Of a stretch of 64,000 nucleotides of DNA, positions 27,299-36,241 are shown piece by piece. Source of the DNA: Sphingobium sp052327305 (GTDB lineage: Bacteria; Pseudomonadota; Alphaproteobacteria; Sphingomonadales; Sphingomonadaceae). Every line of letters starts with the position of its first letter. Position 1 is the first letter of the stretch. Below the pieces are notes generated by a model, which was given only the letters and a program-made list of their open reading frames with translations, had not been told where the DNA came from and did no database searches. The position numbers and the translations under genes are program-made. The stretch is taken from the NCBI RefSeq assembly GCF_052327305.1, contig NZ_CP182486.1:62001-126000 (forward strand), given 5' to 3'.

Positions 27299-28399
27299 TC
27301 AGACGTTGAATCGGAAATGCAGTACGTCGCCCTCGTTGACGACATACTCCTTGCCTTCCGCGCGCAGCTTGCCCGCATCCCGTGCTTTGGCTTCACCGCC
27401 CAGCAACACATAATCATCATAAGCGATGGTTTCCGCCCGGATGAATCCGCGCTCGAAGTCCGAGTGTATGACGCCAGCCGCCTGTGGGGCGCGGGCGCCC
27501 TTATGGACGGTCCATGCGCGGGCTTCCTTGGGGCCAACGGTGAAGAAGGTGATGAGGCCAAGCAGATCGTAGCCGGCGCGAATCACGCGGGCCAAGCCGG
27601 TCTCCACAAGACCCATCTCGGCGAGAAACTCCGCGCGTCCTTCCTCTTCCATACCGACGAGATCGGCCTCGATGGCTGCGGACACAGTCACGGCCTGTGC
27701 GCCTTCCGCGGCTGCCTTCTCGAAGACTTTGGCGCTATGAGCATTGCCCTTCGCAGCTGCGTCTTCCTCGACATTGCACACGTAGAGCACCGGCTTGGAT
27801 GTGAGGAGCTGCGCCTGTTCGAAGACGCGCGCTTCTTCCTCGTCGGCGATCTGTGTGAGGCGCGCGGGCTTCCCCTCGCGCAGCAGGTCGAGCGCCTTGC
27901 CGAGGACCGCGGCGCCGATTTTACTCTCCTTGTCGCCCTGCGCCGCTTTCTTGGCGAGATTGGGCACGCGCTTTTCCAGGCTTTCCAGATCGGAAAGCAT
28001 CAGTTCGGTCTCCACCGTCTCAGCGTCAGCGATCGGGTCCACCCGGTTGTCGACATGCTGGATGTCGTCATTCTCGAAGCAGCGCAGCACGTGGACGATC
28101 GCATCCACTTCGCGAATATTCCCCAGGAATTGGTTGCCCAGCCCCTCGCCCTTGGAGGCGCCTCGTACCAGCCCGGCAATATCCACGAAGGCGAGCTGGG
28201 TGGGAATGATCTTCTGGCTACCGGCGATCTTCGCCAGTTCGTCCAGTCGCTTGTCTGGCACGGACACCTGCCCGACATTGGGCTCGATCGTGCAGAAGGG
28301 ATAATTGGCGGCCTGCGCCGCCTGAGTTTCCGTCAGCGCGTTGAACAGCGTGGATTTGCCGACATTCGGCAGTCCGACGATACCGCATTTGAAACCCAT
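27299..28399 (-). CDS. ychF: Redox-regulated ATPase YchF (Obg-like)
   Basis: 366 aa. G1 'GLPNVGKSTLFNAL', G3 'DIAGLVRGASKGEGLGNQFL', and an altered G4 of the 'CNVEE' type that explains the ATP preference in this family. A coiled-coil arm and C-terminal TGS domain follow ('ETIAYDDYVLLGG...VLHFRFNV'). Length is typical. It binds ribosomes and affects stress responses. The 'MGFKCGIVGLPNVG' start is conserved. Leftward. Confidence 0.96.
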   Translation of the reverse strand: MGFKCGIVGLPNVGKSTLFNALTETQAAQAANYPFCTIEPNVGQVSVPDKRLDELAKIAGSQKIIPTQLAFVDIAGLVRGASKGEGLGNQFLGNIREVDAIVHVLRCFENDDIQHVDNRVDPIADAETVETELMLSDLESLEKRVPNLAKKAAQGDKESKIGAAVLGKALDLLREGKPARLTQIADEEEARVFEQAQLLTSKPVLYVCNVEEDAAAKGNAHSAKVFEKAAAEGAQAVTVSAAIEADLVGMEEEGRAEFLAEMGLVETGLARVIRAGYDLLGLITFFTVGPKEARAWTVHKGARAPQAAGVIHSDFERGFIRAETIAYDDYVLLGGEAKARDAGKLRAEGKEYVVNEGDVLHFRFNV

Positions 28400-28536
28400 T
28401 CGTCCGGCCTTCTAAGGTAATGGAGAGAGGTGCGCCGATACAGGCTTCATTCCGCCTTGGCCAGCCGTTGACTGCGCGACAATTCATGGTGATCGGGTCG
28501 CACTGCGGCAATATTCTGGTCTTAGGTCGCGCACCG

Positions 28537-29226
28537 ATGATTCCTGGCACACGTGTGGCGGCCATCGGCGCTGCCGCCCTCCTTTCGCTTTCGGCTGCCC
28601 AAGCCAGAACCCCGCAGGACGAGCAGCTGTGGGTCAATCTCACGGCGATGGGGGCGATCAAGGACGATCTCATCTATTTTGCCGAAGTGCAGCCGCGCTT
28701 TCGGGATGGCATGAGCCGCACGGACCAGGTGATTTTGCGTGGTGCGCTTGGCTGGAAACTCAGCCCAAAACTCTCTGTATATCAGGGCTATGGATATATC
28801 GTGCTGCCAGTCGCGGGCGCGACCGATACAGGCGAGCATCGCAGCTTTCAGCAGGTGAGCTGGACGATTGGATCGATTGCCGGTGGCGGATTCTCCTCCC
28901 GCACCCGGCTTGAGCAGCGCTGGCGTCGAGCAGACGGCGACGCCGGCTGGCGCCTCCGGGAAATGCTGCGCTATGTCCGCCCTTTCAATGAAGAAGGGAA
29001 GGGGAGCAAGGCGCTGGTTTATGCCGAGGGTTTTGTCGCGCTGAACGACACGAACTGGGGCGCACGGGGCGGATTTGACCAACTCCGCACATTTCTTGGC
29101 TTAGAAAATCCGGTGGGCGCCAAGTCCACGATCGAAGTGGGCTATCTCAATCATTATGTGAATACGGCCGGCCCAAACAACCGGATGAACCATGTGGCGT
29201 CGTTGACGCTCTTCTTCCGGCACTGA
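28537..29226 (+). CDS. DUF2490 outer-membrane-like protein
   Basis: 229 aa. Signal peptide (MIPGTRVAAIGAAALLSLSAAQA), then 'QLWVNLTAMGAIKDDLIYFAEVQPRFRDG' and alternating beta-strand segments ending in an aromatic 'SLTLFFRH', as in DUF2490 proteins predicted to be outer-membrane beta-barrels. The ATG at 28537 is chosen because it starts the signal peptide; longer in-frame readings from 28420 lack one. Function unknown. Convergent with phoX. Confidence 0.75.
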   Translation: MIPGTRVAAIGAAALLSLSAAQARTPQDEQLWVNLTAMGAIKDDLIYFAEVQPRFRDGMSRTDQVILRGALGWKLSPKLSVYQGYGYIVLPVAGATDTGEHRSFQQVSWTIGSIAGGGFSSRTRLEQRWRRADGDAGWRLREMLRYVRPFNEEGKGSKALVYAEGFVALNDTNWGARGGFDQLRTFLGLENPVGAKSTIEVGYLNHYVNTAGPNNRMNHVASLTLFFRH

Positions 29227-29275
29227 ATGTCCTTCCGGCCGCCCACCGAGATGCGCGGCCGAAAAGCTCCATCAG

Positions 29276-31153
29276 TTAAGCGCCGACCGGCTGCGCATCC
29301 GTCCGTCTTACCACCACGGTGGACGAGCGCGGCTGCTCTCCCGCGATTGGCCAGTTCCCGGTGGGATGCTGGATGTTCACGAAGAACGTCTTTAGGTCGG
29401 GCGTATAAGCAAGGCCGGTGATCTCGCAGCCGACAGGGCCTACCAGGAAGCGCTTGGACTGCTTGGTGGTCTGATCGACATAGAACATCGCATTATGACC
29501 AAAGGCCTGATCGATCGTTTTGCCGGAGACTCCGGAATTGCCGGGCACGCTGTGGTCCGTCTGAACCCACAGGCGGCCTTGCGGGTCGATGCGCAGGCCA
29601 TCGGGGCTTGAGAACGTGTCGCCATTGATATTGCCGACCAGATTGGCGCCACCCGAAGACAGTGAGGGATCGCCCGCGAGCAGGAAGATTTCCCAGCTGA
29701 ATTTCGATGCGAGCGGCGAATTGCCCTCTTCCTTGAACTTGAGGATATGGCCGTGAAGATTGGTCACGCGCGGGTTTGCAGCGTCCACGACTCGTCGGCC
29801 GCTGTTGTTGGTAAGGGTGACAAAGACAGCACTATTATCCGGCGCGACCGTGATCCATTCAGGCCGGTCCATAACCGTACCGCCTGCGACGCGCGCCGCT
29901 GAGGCACAACGCACGAGCACCTCGGCCTGATTGGCGAAGCTAACCGTGGTTGGCGTTGGCGGGGTCGTGCTCTGCGAGACATTGCCGGGGTCGGATGCAG
30001 TGGTCGTCAGTCCGTTCTGCCCCTGCACGAGTGCGATCCAGTCGCCGCTTCCATTGGCATTGAAGCGCGCGACATAGAGTGTGCCGTAATCGAGAAGATC
30101 GGTGTTCGCCGCGCGGTTCGAGGTGCTGTAAGCGCGATCGGGCACGAACTTGTAAATGCATCCCGGCGTCGAATCGTCGCCCATGTAGAAGGCAACGCGG
30201 CGGTCGCTATTCGCCATGAAGGCAATGTTCTCGTGGCTGAAGCGGCCCAATGCGGTGCGCTTGGTCGGCGGGGCGAGCTCTTGGTAAGGGTCGATCTCGA
30301 CGACCCAGCCGTAATTGTTGGCCGGTTGTGCCGGGTCGAGATAATTGTCCGTCGTCTCCTCGCAGGTGAGATAGGTGTCCCACGGAGTCCGACCGCTCGA
30401 GCAGTTGTTGAGCATGCCCTTGATGGTTCCGGAGAGGAGGCCCGCCGCAGGGCCGCCAACGCGATAGGTGGAATTGCCCGTGTAGCGCTTGTTGAGCGAT
30501 GAGTTCTGGTTCACCGCCCATTTGCCATCTGCGCCGCGCGCGATCTCGACAATGCCGATGCCGACGGCGGAAAGGGCAATCGCCTTCTGGTCGGCCGTGG
30601 CCGTCGCCGCGTCGTAGCTGCCGGACATGAGGATGTTGAAGTCGGGATACTCGAAGTTGATCGCGAGTAGTCCAGCAGCGTTTGCGTCGCCGCTGACAGG
30701 CTTGAAATATTCCATGCCGTCATGATTGCCGCCGGCCCACTTCTCGGCGATCGCAGGCGTGGGGAACGAACCGGAATAGGGCGTTGCGCCTTTCTCGCCG
30801 GCGTCACCGGCCTTGAGCAGCACTTCCACGGTGTACCCAGCCGGAACGGTCACGGTGTCGTTCTGGTTGGCGGCGACGGAAGCGAAATTGACGGCGTAGC
30901 TGACAGTCGGGGTTGGCGTCGGAGTGGGGGTGGGTGTCGGCGTCGGTGTCGGATTGGGAATCGTAACGAAGCCGTCGTCATCCTCACCGCAGGCGGCCAG
31001 CATCGGCAGCACGGTCAGGCCCAAAATGCCGTTCTTAAGAATGGAACGACGGGAGGGATTGGCGGCAACGACAGCTTCCAAGCTGCCCGCTCCGGGCTGG
31101 GTTTCCTCGGCGGAACGATATGGCGCGCGCGCCTCATCGGTAAGATGTGACAT
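29276..31153 (-). CDS. phoX: PhoX-family alkaline phosphatase (DUF839), Tat-type signal
   Basis: 625 aa. The N-terminus carries a Tat-like 'PSRRSILKNG' motif, a hydrophobic stretch ending 'LPMLAACGEDD' (lipobox-like Cys) and a Thr-Pro repeat linker, then a PhoX-type beta-propeller ('GAATPYSGSFPTP' region, 'TYLTCEETTDNYLDP', 'GRFSHENIAF', 'PEWITVAPDNSAVFVTLTN', 'SPDGLRIDPQGRLWVQTD'). PhoX enzymes are Ca/Fe-dependent phosphatases that release phosphate from organic esters in the periplasm. No Pho box was identified by eye upstream. Convergent with the DUF2490 gene. Confidence 0.85.
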   Translation of the reverse strand: MSHLTDEARAPYRSAEETQPGAGSLEAVVAANPSRRSILKNGILGLTVLPMLAACGEDDDGFVTIPNPTPTPTPTPTPTPTPTVSYAVNFASVAANQNDTVTVPAGYTVEVLLKAGDAGEKGATPYSGSFPTPAIAEKWAGGNHDGMEYFKPVSGDANAAGLLAINFEYPDFNILMSGSYDAATATADQKAIALSAVGIGIVEIARGADGKWAVNQNSSLNKRYTGNSTYRVGGPAAGLLSGTIKGMLNNCSSGRTPWDTYLTCEETTDNYLDPAQPANNYGWVVEIDPYQELAPPTKRTALGRFSHENIAFMANSDRRVAFYMGDDSTPGCIYKFVPDRAYSTSNRAANTDLLDYGTLYVARFNANGSGDWIALVQGQNGLTTTASDPGNVSQSTTPPTPTTVSFANQAEVLVRCASAARVAGGTVMDRPEWITVAPDNSAVFVTLTNNSGRRVVDAANPRVTNLHGHILKFKEEGNSPLASKFSWEIFLLAGDPSLSSGGANLVGNINGDTFSSPDGLRIDPQGRLWVQTDHSVPGNSGVSGKTIDQAFGHNAMFYVDQTTKQSKRFLVGPVGCEITGLAYTPDLKTFFVNIQHPTGNWPIAGEQPRSSTVVVRRTDAQPVGA

Positions 31154-31378
31154 TGTGATGAACCCCTTGCTTTATGACGATTGCGGCCTCGGTGGGACGC
31201 CGCGTTCCGGTCGGGAAGGGCCATCGCAGGGGGAGATTGCGGGGGCATTACGCAGCAAAGGCGTCAGCGTGACAGGTTGGCGACGCAACGGTGACAAGGC
31301 AGACATGATTTGAAACAATCTAGTCGGGAGGCACGGCCCGCTTTTCGATTTCGCCGGTTTGTCTTATCGACATGGGCG

Positions 31379-31978
31379 ATGTCTGCCCTTCGACCAATGA
31401 GTGCCGCGCCATTGCGCGCCCTGCAAAGCCGCGCGGCTGCGGCAATACTGGTCGGTGCGCTCGCGCTTTCCGGCTGCGCGTCGACCAATTTTCGCCCGGT
31501 GAGCGATGTGCCCGTCCGCATCGGGCCGCCGTACAAGGTGCGCGGCGTGACTTACGTGCCTGCGGCACAGCCCACCTATGACATGCTGGGCTATGCGAGC
31601 TGGTACGGCTCTGAATCCGGGAACCAGACAGCGAATGGCGAACGTTTTCGCCCCAAGGCCGTCACCGCTGCTCATACTACACTTCCATTGCCGAGCTATG
31701 TCGAAGTGACCGCGCTGGACACCGGGCGGACCATTCTCGTCCGCATTAACGATCGCGGACCTTTCGCCGCCACGTCGCGGATCATCGATTTGTCGCAGGG
31801 TTCAGCCCGGCAGCTGGGCATGGAGAAGCAGGGGGCAACGGCGGTGCGCGTTCGCGTGGTGGACCCGCCCGAGGCGGACAAGGCTCGCCTGCGTTCGGGC
31901 AAGGAGGCGGTTGAGCGCCCTCGGGCGCCCGCATCCTCTCTCTCCTTCTGGCGTGGGCAACTGGGCCTCGCAAAGTAG
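31379..31978 (+). CDS. rlpA: RlpA-like septal ring lytic transglycosylase lipoprotein
   Basis: 199 aa from this start. Signal and lipobox (ILVGALALSGCAS), a short 'YKVRGVTYVP' linker, then the double-psi beta-barrel: 'GYASWYGSESGNQTANGERF', 'AAHTTLPLP', 'VRINDRGPF', 'IDLSQGSARQLGM'. There is no SPOR domain, so it is the short form. It is expected to cleave denuded peptidoglycan at the septum. The start is uncertain: ATGs at 31379 and 31397, and a TTG at 31310, are in frame; 31379 gives a normal signal peptide. Confidence 0.82.
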   Translation: MSALRPMSAAPLRALQSRAAAAILVGALALSGCASTNFRPVSDVPVRIGPPYKVRGVTYVPAAQPTYDMLGYASWYGSESGNQTANGERFRPKAVTAAHTTLPLPSYVEVTALDTGRTILVRINDRGPFAATSRIIDLSQGSARQLGMEKQGATAVRVRVVDPPEADKARLRSGKEAVERPRAPASSLSFWRGQLGLAK

Positions 31979-32005
31979 CAAGCGGCGACGCCGCCGTTAG
32001 CGTGT

Positions 32006-32578
32006 TCAGGCCAGCAGCCGGAGCGCAACCTCGTTCATGAAACGCACATCGTCTCCCTGCGCGAGCCAGGGTGCTTCGGCAGCGATGGCGCCCAGCATGT
32101 CAGCCAGCGCATCCTGCTCTGCCTTCGCATAATTGCCGAGCACATAGCCCGTTACGCGGTCCTTGTGGCCCGGATGCCCAATGCCGATGCGGATCCGCCG
32201 GAAATCGGGGCCGATATGGGCGTCCGTTGAGCGGAGGCCGTTATGCCCCGCTGTGCCGCCGCCGCGCTTTACCTTCACCTTCATTGGCGCAAGATCGAGC
32301 TCGTCGTGGAAGAGAGTGATGTCTGCCGGCTCAAGCTTGTAGAAGTCGGCTGCGGCACGCACCGCGCGGCCGCTCTCGTTCATATAGGTCGCGGGCTTGA
32401 GGAGCAGAATCTTGTCCCCGCCGATGCGACCTTCGCTGCTCCAGCCCTGGAACTGCTTCTTCCAGGGGGAGAAGCCGTGCATCTCCGCGATGACATCCAG
32501 CGCCATGAAGCCGACATTGTGGCGGTGCAGGGCATAATCAGGGCCGGGATTGCCCAGGCCTACCCAAAGCTGCATCAT
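32006..32578 (-). CDS. pth: Peptidyl-tRNA hydrolase
   Basis: 190 aa. 'VGLGNPGPDYALHRHNVGF' carries the Asn and catalytic His (H20 or H21 depending on the start), 'LFHDELDL' the catalytic Asp, and 'GGGTAGHNGLRS' the binding loop. It frees tRNA from prematurely released peptides. Follows rplY across a strong intrinsic terminator. ATG 32575 is one codon inside and equally possible. Confidence 0.96.
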   Translation of the reverse strand: MMQLWVGLGNPGPDYALHRHNVGFMALDVIAEMHGFSPWKKQFQGWSSEGRIGGDKILLLKPATYMNESGRAVRAAADFYKLEPADITLFHDELDLAPMKVKVKRGGGTAGHNGLRSTDAHIGPDFRRIRIGIGHPGHKDRVTGYVLGNYAKAEQDALADMLGAIAAEAPWLAQGDDVRFMNEVALRLLA

Positions 32579-32590
32579 CCTGTCCCCGAA

Positions 32591-32625
32591 AAGAAAATCC
32601 CGCCCGCCGGATAGGCGGACGGGAT
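32591..32625 (-). terminator. Intrinsic terminator between rplY and pth
   Basis: Leftward: ATCCCG and CCGCC arms pair with their complements (11 pairs, one mismatch, 5-nt loop), followed directly by TTTTCTTTTC. It lies 32 nt after the rplY stop and about 20 nt before the pth ATG. Read-through or a second promoter is needed for pth expression. Confidence 0.75.
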
Positions 32626-32656
32626 CGAATTGACCAGACCGGTGTCCGGCGAAGGC

Positions 32657-33283
32657 TTACTCGCCCTCGCTCTCCGCTGCGGCCTCGCTGTCGCCTTCCT
32701 GGCTCTTGAGCGCGGACGGCGCCACGATCGTCGCGATGGTGAAATCGCGGTCGTCAATGGCGGACTTCGCGCCCTTCGGCAGGCTCACAGCGCTGATGTG
32801 GATGGAATCGCCCACGTCGGTGCCGGAGAGGTCGATCGTGATGTCGTCCGGAATCTCGGCCGCATCGACGATGAGTTCGAGCTCGTGGCGAACCACGTTC
32901 AGCACGCCGCCGCGCTTGAGGCCGGCGGACTTCTCTTCATTGATGAAGACGACGGGAACGTTCACATGCACCTGAGCATGTTCGGAGACGCGCAGGAAAT
33001 CGGCGTGGAGCGGGCGTTCGCTGACCGGGTGGAAGGCGACGTCCTTGGGAAGTGTGCGGACCTTCTTGCCGCCGACTTCGACCATGACCACCGAGTTGAA
33101 AAAGTGGCCCGTGCCCAGCAGCTTGGCGAGGATCTTCTCCTCGACGTGAACCATCTGCGGCTCTTCGTTATTGCCATAAATGACGGCGGGAACGCGGCCC
33201 TCCTTGCGGAGTGCGCGGGAGGCTCCCTTGCCTGCCCGATCGCGTGCCTCGGCCGACAGCGTAAGCGTATCGCTCATTTGCAT
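32657..33283 (-). CDS. rplY: 50S ribosomal protein L25 (CTC form)
   Basis: 208 aa, long Ctc-type. N-terminal 5S-rRNA-binding domain ('LSAEARDRAGKGASRALRKEGRVPAVIYG') and C-terminal TL5-like beta domain ('HVNVPVVFINEEKSAGLKRGGVLN'), closed by an acidic low-complexity tail. Binds 5S rRNA in the large subunit. The length matches alphaproteobacterial homologues. Followed by an intrinsic terminator before pth. Confidence 0.96.
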   Translation of the reverse strand: MQMSDTLTLSAEARDRAGKGASRALRKEGRVPAVIYGNNEEPQMVHVEEKILAKLLGTGHFFNSVVMVEVGGKKVRTLPKDVAFHPVSERPLHADFLRVSEHAQVHVNVPVVFINEEKSAGLKRGGVLNVVRHELELIVDAAEIPDDITIDLSGTDVGDSIHISAVSLPKGAKSAIDDRDFTIATIVAPSALKSQEGDSEAAAESEGE

Positions 33284-33394
33284 GTCTCCATTGAAGCGTA
33301 TTGGATGTAACTTTTCGCCACGCCTCCAGGGATGACCATGACGAAAGGTTGCGCGCCCCTAGCGAGAAAGGCGATCAAAAGCAAGCTTTCGCGG

Positions 33395-34309
33395 CTACTG
33401 CACGCGCGTGAGGCGCCAGCCTCGTCCTTCCAGTAGCGATCGGAGGTTGTCTTTGCCAGCTAGATGCCCGGCCCCCACTGCAATGAAGGGGACTGCCGAA
33501 TGACGGGTCATGATGGCGTCGATCTGCGACGCCCACCGCGCGTTTCTCTGGTCAACCAGCATCGATCGTAAAGCCGGTTGTTGCCCCAGCCCTGCTACGA
33601 ACAGGCGCCCAATCGCGTCCATATTCCCTTGAGACCAGTCCCGATAGAGTTCGGTGAGTAGCTGCTCGGAGGCGCCCGCGTCGCGGACCGCCTGCGCCAG
33701 CAACGCGCGCTGTTCAGGCTCCGGCAGGCGGTCGAAGAAGCGCAGTTGCCCCTCGATCGTTTCCAGCCCCGCCGCAGGCTTGCCCGCCCTGCCGAAGGCG
33801 GCCGTGAGAACCGCTTCCCCCGCTTTTCGGCTGGAGAAGCCCTCGCCGGCGCTGGCGCGAGCGTTGATGAGCAGCGCGGCTGCCCAGCTCTCATAGTCAT
33901 CCAGACCAGAGGCCAATTGGGCATTTTGCGTCACGAGCGCGCGCAGACCCTTGCCGCCGGCCGGGTCGAGGCGAGAGGGCAGCGGAGGTAATCCGGCGCT
34001 ACGCCCCAGCCGCTCGAATATGGTAAGGCTGGCGCGTTCGTCTTCCAGCCCGGTTACTTCCAGCCACAGCCAGTCAGAGCTGTCGATGGCCTTTTTGATA
34101 GCCGGGGTTAGCCAGCGCGCATCGCTAGGAACGGCGTGAATCGTGCCGAACAGCCACGCCTCGCGGCCGTCTTTCTCCATGTGCCAGAGCGCCGGCCGCG
34201 CATTGGTGAGTGGCGTGCGGAGCCAGAAATGCCAGGCGCCTGCAGCCATAAGCAGAACAAGGACGGCGGCGCCAATGACTGCCCGCCAACCGCCATATTT
34301 CCATTTCAT
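33395..34309 (-). CDS. TraB/GumN family protein, copy 2 of a tandem pair
   Basis: 304 aa. N-terminal membrane anchor or signal (IGAAVLVLLMAAGAWHFW), then the TraB/GumN blocks: 'ARPALWHMEKDGREAWLFGTIHAVP' (GxxH motif), 'WLWLEVTGLEDE', and the closing 'VGAGHLAGKDNL'. The family is proposed to contain metalloproteases of the Tiki type, using the GxxH and terminal GxGH residues; that activity is not proven here. It starts one base after the stop of the upstream paralogue, so the two are one transcript. Confidence 0.85.
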   Translation of the reverse strand: MKWKYGGWRAVIGAAVLVLLMAAGAWHFWLRTPLTNARPALWHMEKDGREAWLFGTIHAVPSDARWLTPAIKKAIDSSDWLWLEVTGLEDERASLTIFERLGRSAGLPPLPSRLDPAGGKGLRALVTQNAQLASGLDDYESWAAALLINARASAGEGFSSRKAGEAVLTAAFGRAGKPAAGLETIEGQLRFFDRLPEPEQRALLAQAVRDAGASEQLLTELYRDWSQGNMDAIGRLFVAGLGQQPALRSMLVDQRNARWASQIDAIMTRHSAVPFIAVGAGHLAGKDNLRSLLEGRGWRLTRVQ

Positions 34310-34310
34310 C

Positions 34311-35267
34311 TCAGCGGTCGCTCAGCCGGCGTGCCTTGAGCCCGACCGCCGCGAGCTTGTCCTGCAGGCTTTCGCGCCCCGCCAGATGTCCGGCTCCGAC
34401 TGCCAGGAGCACGACGCCTGGCCGCTCCATCCGCGTCTTGATCCATTCCGCCCAGCGCGCATTTCGGTCGAAGAGAAGGGTCTTCGCGATCCGGGGCGAC
34501 TCGTCGAGCGACTTGTTCATCTCTTCGGCCAGTTTCTCGGTCTCCCCTTTTGACCATGCGCTGACCATCGCGTTCAGGGTCTCCGCTGCCTTGTCGCTTT
34601 CCTCGATCGTGCTCACCAGCATGTCGATCTGGTCTTGTTGGTCCAGACTGTCGAGAAAGCCGATCTGCTCCTCCGCCGTTTCTAGTCCGACCAGCGTCTT
34701 GCCGTCTGCGTTGGCCCGCGCCTTGAGGACGGCATCGACGCCCTGCTTCGGGTCATATCCGAGCCGCTGATAGGGCGCCATGGAAAGCGTGACCGCCACG
34801 AACCACGGCTTCATCCGGTCGAGAAAGTTCATGGGAAGCCGCTGCTCTTGCGCCATTGCCGTCAGGCGTGGGCGGATCGCTTCGGGCAGGAGAAGGCTGG
34901 TCAGCTGACCGCTCGGATTCGCGGCTTTGCGGAGCATGGTCCCGGCGCTCACATCCATATCGTCGACAACTTCGAGCGTCACTTCGTCCGCCTGCTCATA
35001 GGCCTCGCGCAGTCGTCCCTCAAACCATGCGACCTGTGGCTTCATCAGGTGGATCGTGCCCAGCAAGTAGATCGTCGTGTCCTTGTCCTTGACTATCCAG
35101 AGTGCGGGTCGCGCCCGAATGGACTTGGTCCACGCCGCCGGCTCAGGAGACGGCGCATTATCGACGCGTGCGGGCTGTGCGGCGAGCGGGGGAGAGGCAA
35201 GCAGCAGCGCCGCCAGGGAAATGGCGCCGCCTGTTCGGAAGAATCTCGCCGTCACCGTCCGTATCAT
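34311..35267 (-). CDS. TraB/GumN family protein, copy 1 of a tandem pair
   Basis: 318 aa. Signal peptide (ISLAALLLASPPLAAQPA), then 'ARPALWIVKDKDTTIYLLGTIHLMKP', 'EVTLEVVDDMDV' and 'LLAVGAGHLAGRESLQDKL', matching its downstream neighbour block for block. AAGGGG lies 7 nt before this ATG, which decides it over a longer reading from 35471 that would run into glyQ. Periplasmic; catalytic role as for the paralogue is inferred. The pair is a local duplication. Confidence 0.87.
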   Translation of the reverse strand: MIRTVTARFFRTGGAISLAALLLASPPLAAQPARVDNAPSPEPAAWTKSIRARPALWIVKDKDTTIYLLGTIHLMKPQVAWFEGRLREAYEQADEVTLEVVDDMDVSAGTMLRKAANPSGQLTSLLLPEAIRPRLTAMAQEQRLPMNFLDRMKPWFVAVTLSMAPYQRLGYDPKQGVDAVLKARANADGKTLVGLETAEEQIGFLDSLDQQDQIDMLVSTIEESDKAAETLNAMVSAWSKGETEKLAEEMNKSLDESPRIAKTLLFDRNARWAEWIKTRMERPGVVLLAVGAGHLAGRESLQDKLAAVGLKARRLSDR

Positions 35268-35368
35268 GCGTGCCCCTTCTTGCTCACCTTGCTTGACCCC
35301 GCCGACCCCATGCGCCAAAGCCCCGGCGTTTCCGCGAGAGGATCGCGGGTTAGGCAGGCGGGCGAGTG

Positions 35369-36241
35369 ATGCTGAGCTTTCAGCGATTGATCCTAACATT
35401 GCATGACTATTGGGCCAAGCAAGGCTGCGTGATCTTGCAGCCTCTCGATATGGAGGTGGGTGCCGGCACATTCCACCCGGCGACGACGCTGCGCAGCCTT
35501 GGGCCGGATCCGTGGAACGCTGCCTATGTTCAGCCTTCGCGCCGCCCCACGGACGGCCGATATGGCGAGAACCCCAATCGGCTTCAGCATTATTACCAGT
35601 ATCAGGTCATCATGAAGCCGTCGCCGCCGGACCTTCAGGATCTCTATCTCGGCTCGCTCCGCGCAATCGGTATCGATCCGCTTCTCCACGACATCCGCTT
35701 TGTCGAGGACGACTGGGAGAGCCCGACGCTCGGCGCGTGGGGCCTTGGCTGGGAAGTCTGGTGCGACGGCATGGAAGTGACCCAGTTCACTTATTTCCAG
35801 CAGATGGGCGGCTTCGACTGTAAGCCGGTCGCGGGCGAGCTGACTTACGGTCTGGAACGCCTCGCCATGTATATTCAGGGCGTCGACAGCGTCTATGACC
35901 TCGTCTTCAACGATGCTGTCGGAAATCGCCCGGCGGTCACCTATGGCGACGTATTCCTGAAGAACGAGCAGGAAATGTCGAAGTGGAACTTCGAGGTGGC
36001 AGACACCGAGAAGCTGTTCCGCTGGTTCCGTGACTGTGAGGCGGAGTGCAAGGCGAGCATTGATGTCGGTGTGCCGCTCGCGGCCTATGAGCAGGCAATC
36101 AAGGCCAGCCATGTCTTCAACCTACTGCAGGCGCGTGGCGTCATCTCTGTGCAGGAGCGAGCGAGCTATATCGGCCGCGTGCGCGACCTTGCGCGCGGAA
36201 GCTGCGAAGCGTGGATGCATGTCAATGGGTGGGCGGCATGA
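35369..36241 (+). CDS. glyQ: Glycyl-tRNA synthetase, alpha subunit
   Basis: 290 aa. 'LSFQRLILTLHDYWAKQGCVILQPLDMEVGAGTFHP' opening (class II motif), 'YVQPSRRPTDGRYGENPNR' motif 2 and 'GELTYGLERLAMYIQG' motif 3 of the tetrameric (alpha2beta2) type. It forms the active site; the beta subunit binds tRNA. A GTG one codon upstream is possible. The stop overlaps the glyS start (ATGA). Confidence 0.96.
   Translation: MLSFQRLILTLHDYWAKQGCVILQPLDMEVGAGTFHPATTLRSLGPDPWNAAYVQPSRRPTDGRYGENPNRLQHYYQYQVIMKPSPPDLQDLYLGSLRAIGIDPLLHDIRFVEDDWESPTLGAWGLGWEVWCDGMEVTQFTYFQQMGGFDCKPVAGELTYGLERLAMYIQGVDSVYDLVFNDAVGNRPAVTYGDVFLKNEQEMSKWNFEVADTEKLFRWFRDCEAECKASIDVGVPLAAYEQAIKASHVFNLLQARGVISVQERASYIGRVRDLARGSCEAWMHVNGWAA

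Noticed and set aside
27248..28420. 390-codon plus-strand frame opposite ychF
   Set aside because: Exactly mirrors ychF; product has no family features.
29236..29261. CGGCCGC/GCGGCCG hairpin between the DUF2490 gene and phoX as a bidirectional terminator
   Set aside because: A 12-nt loop and no U-tract in either direction.
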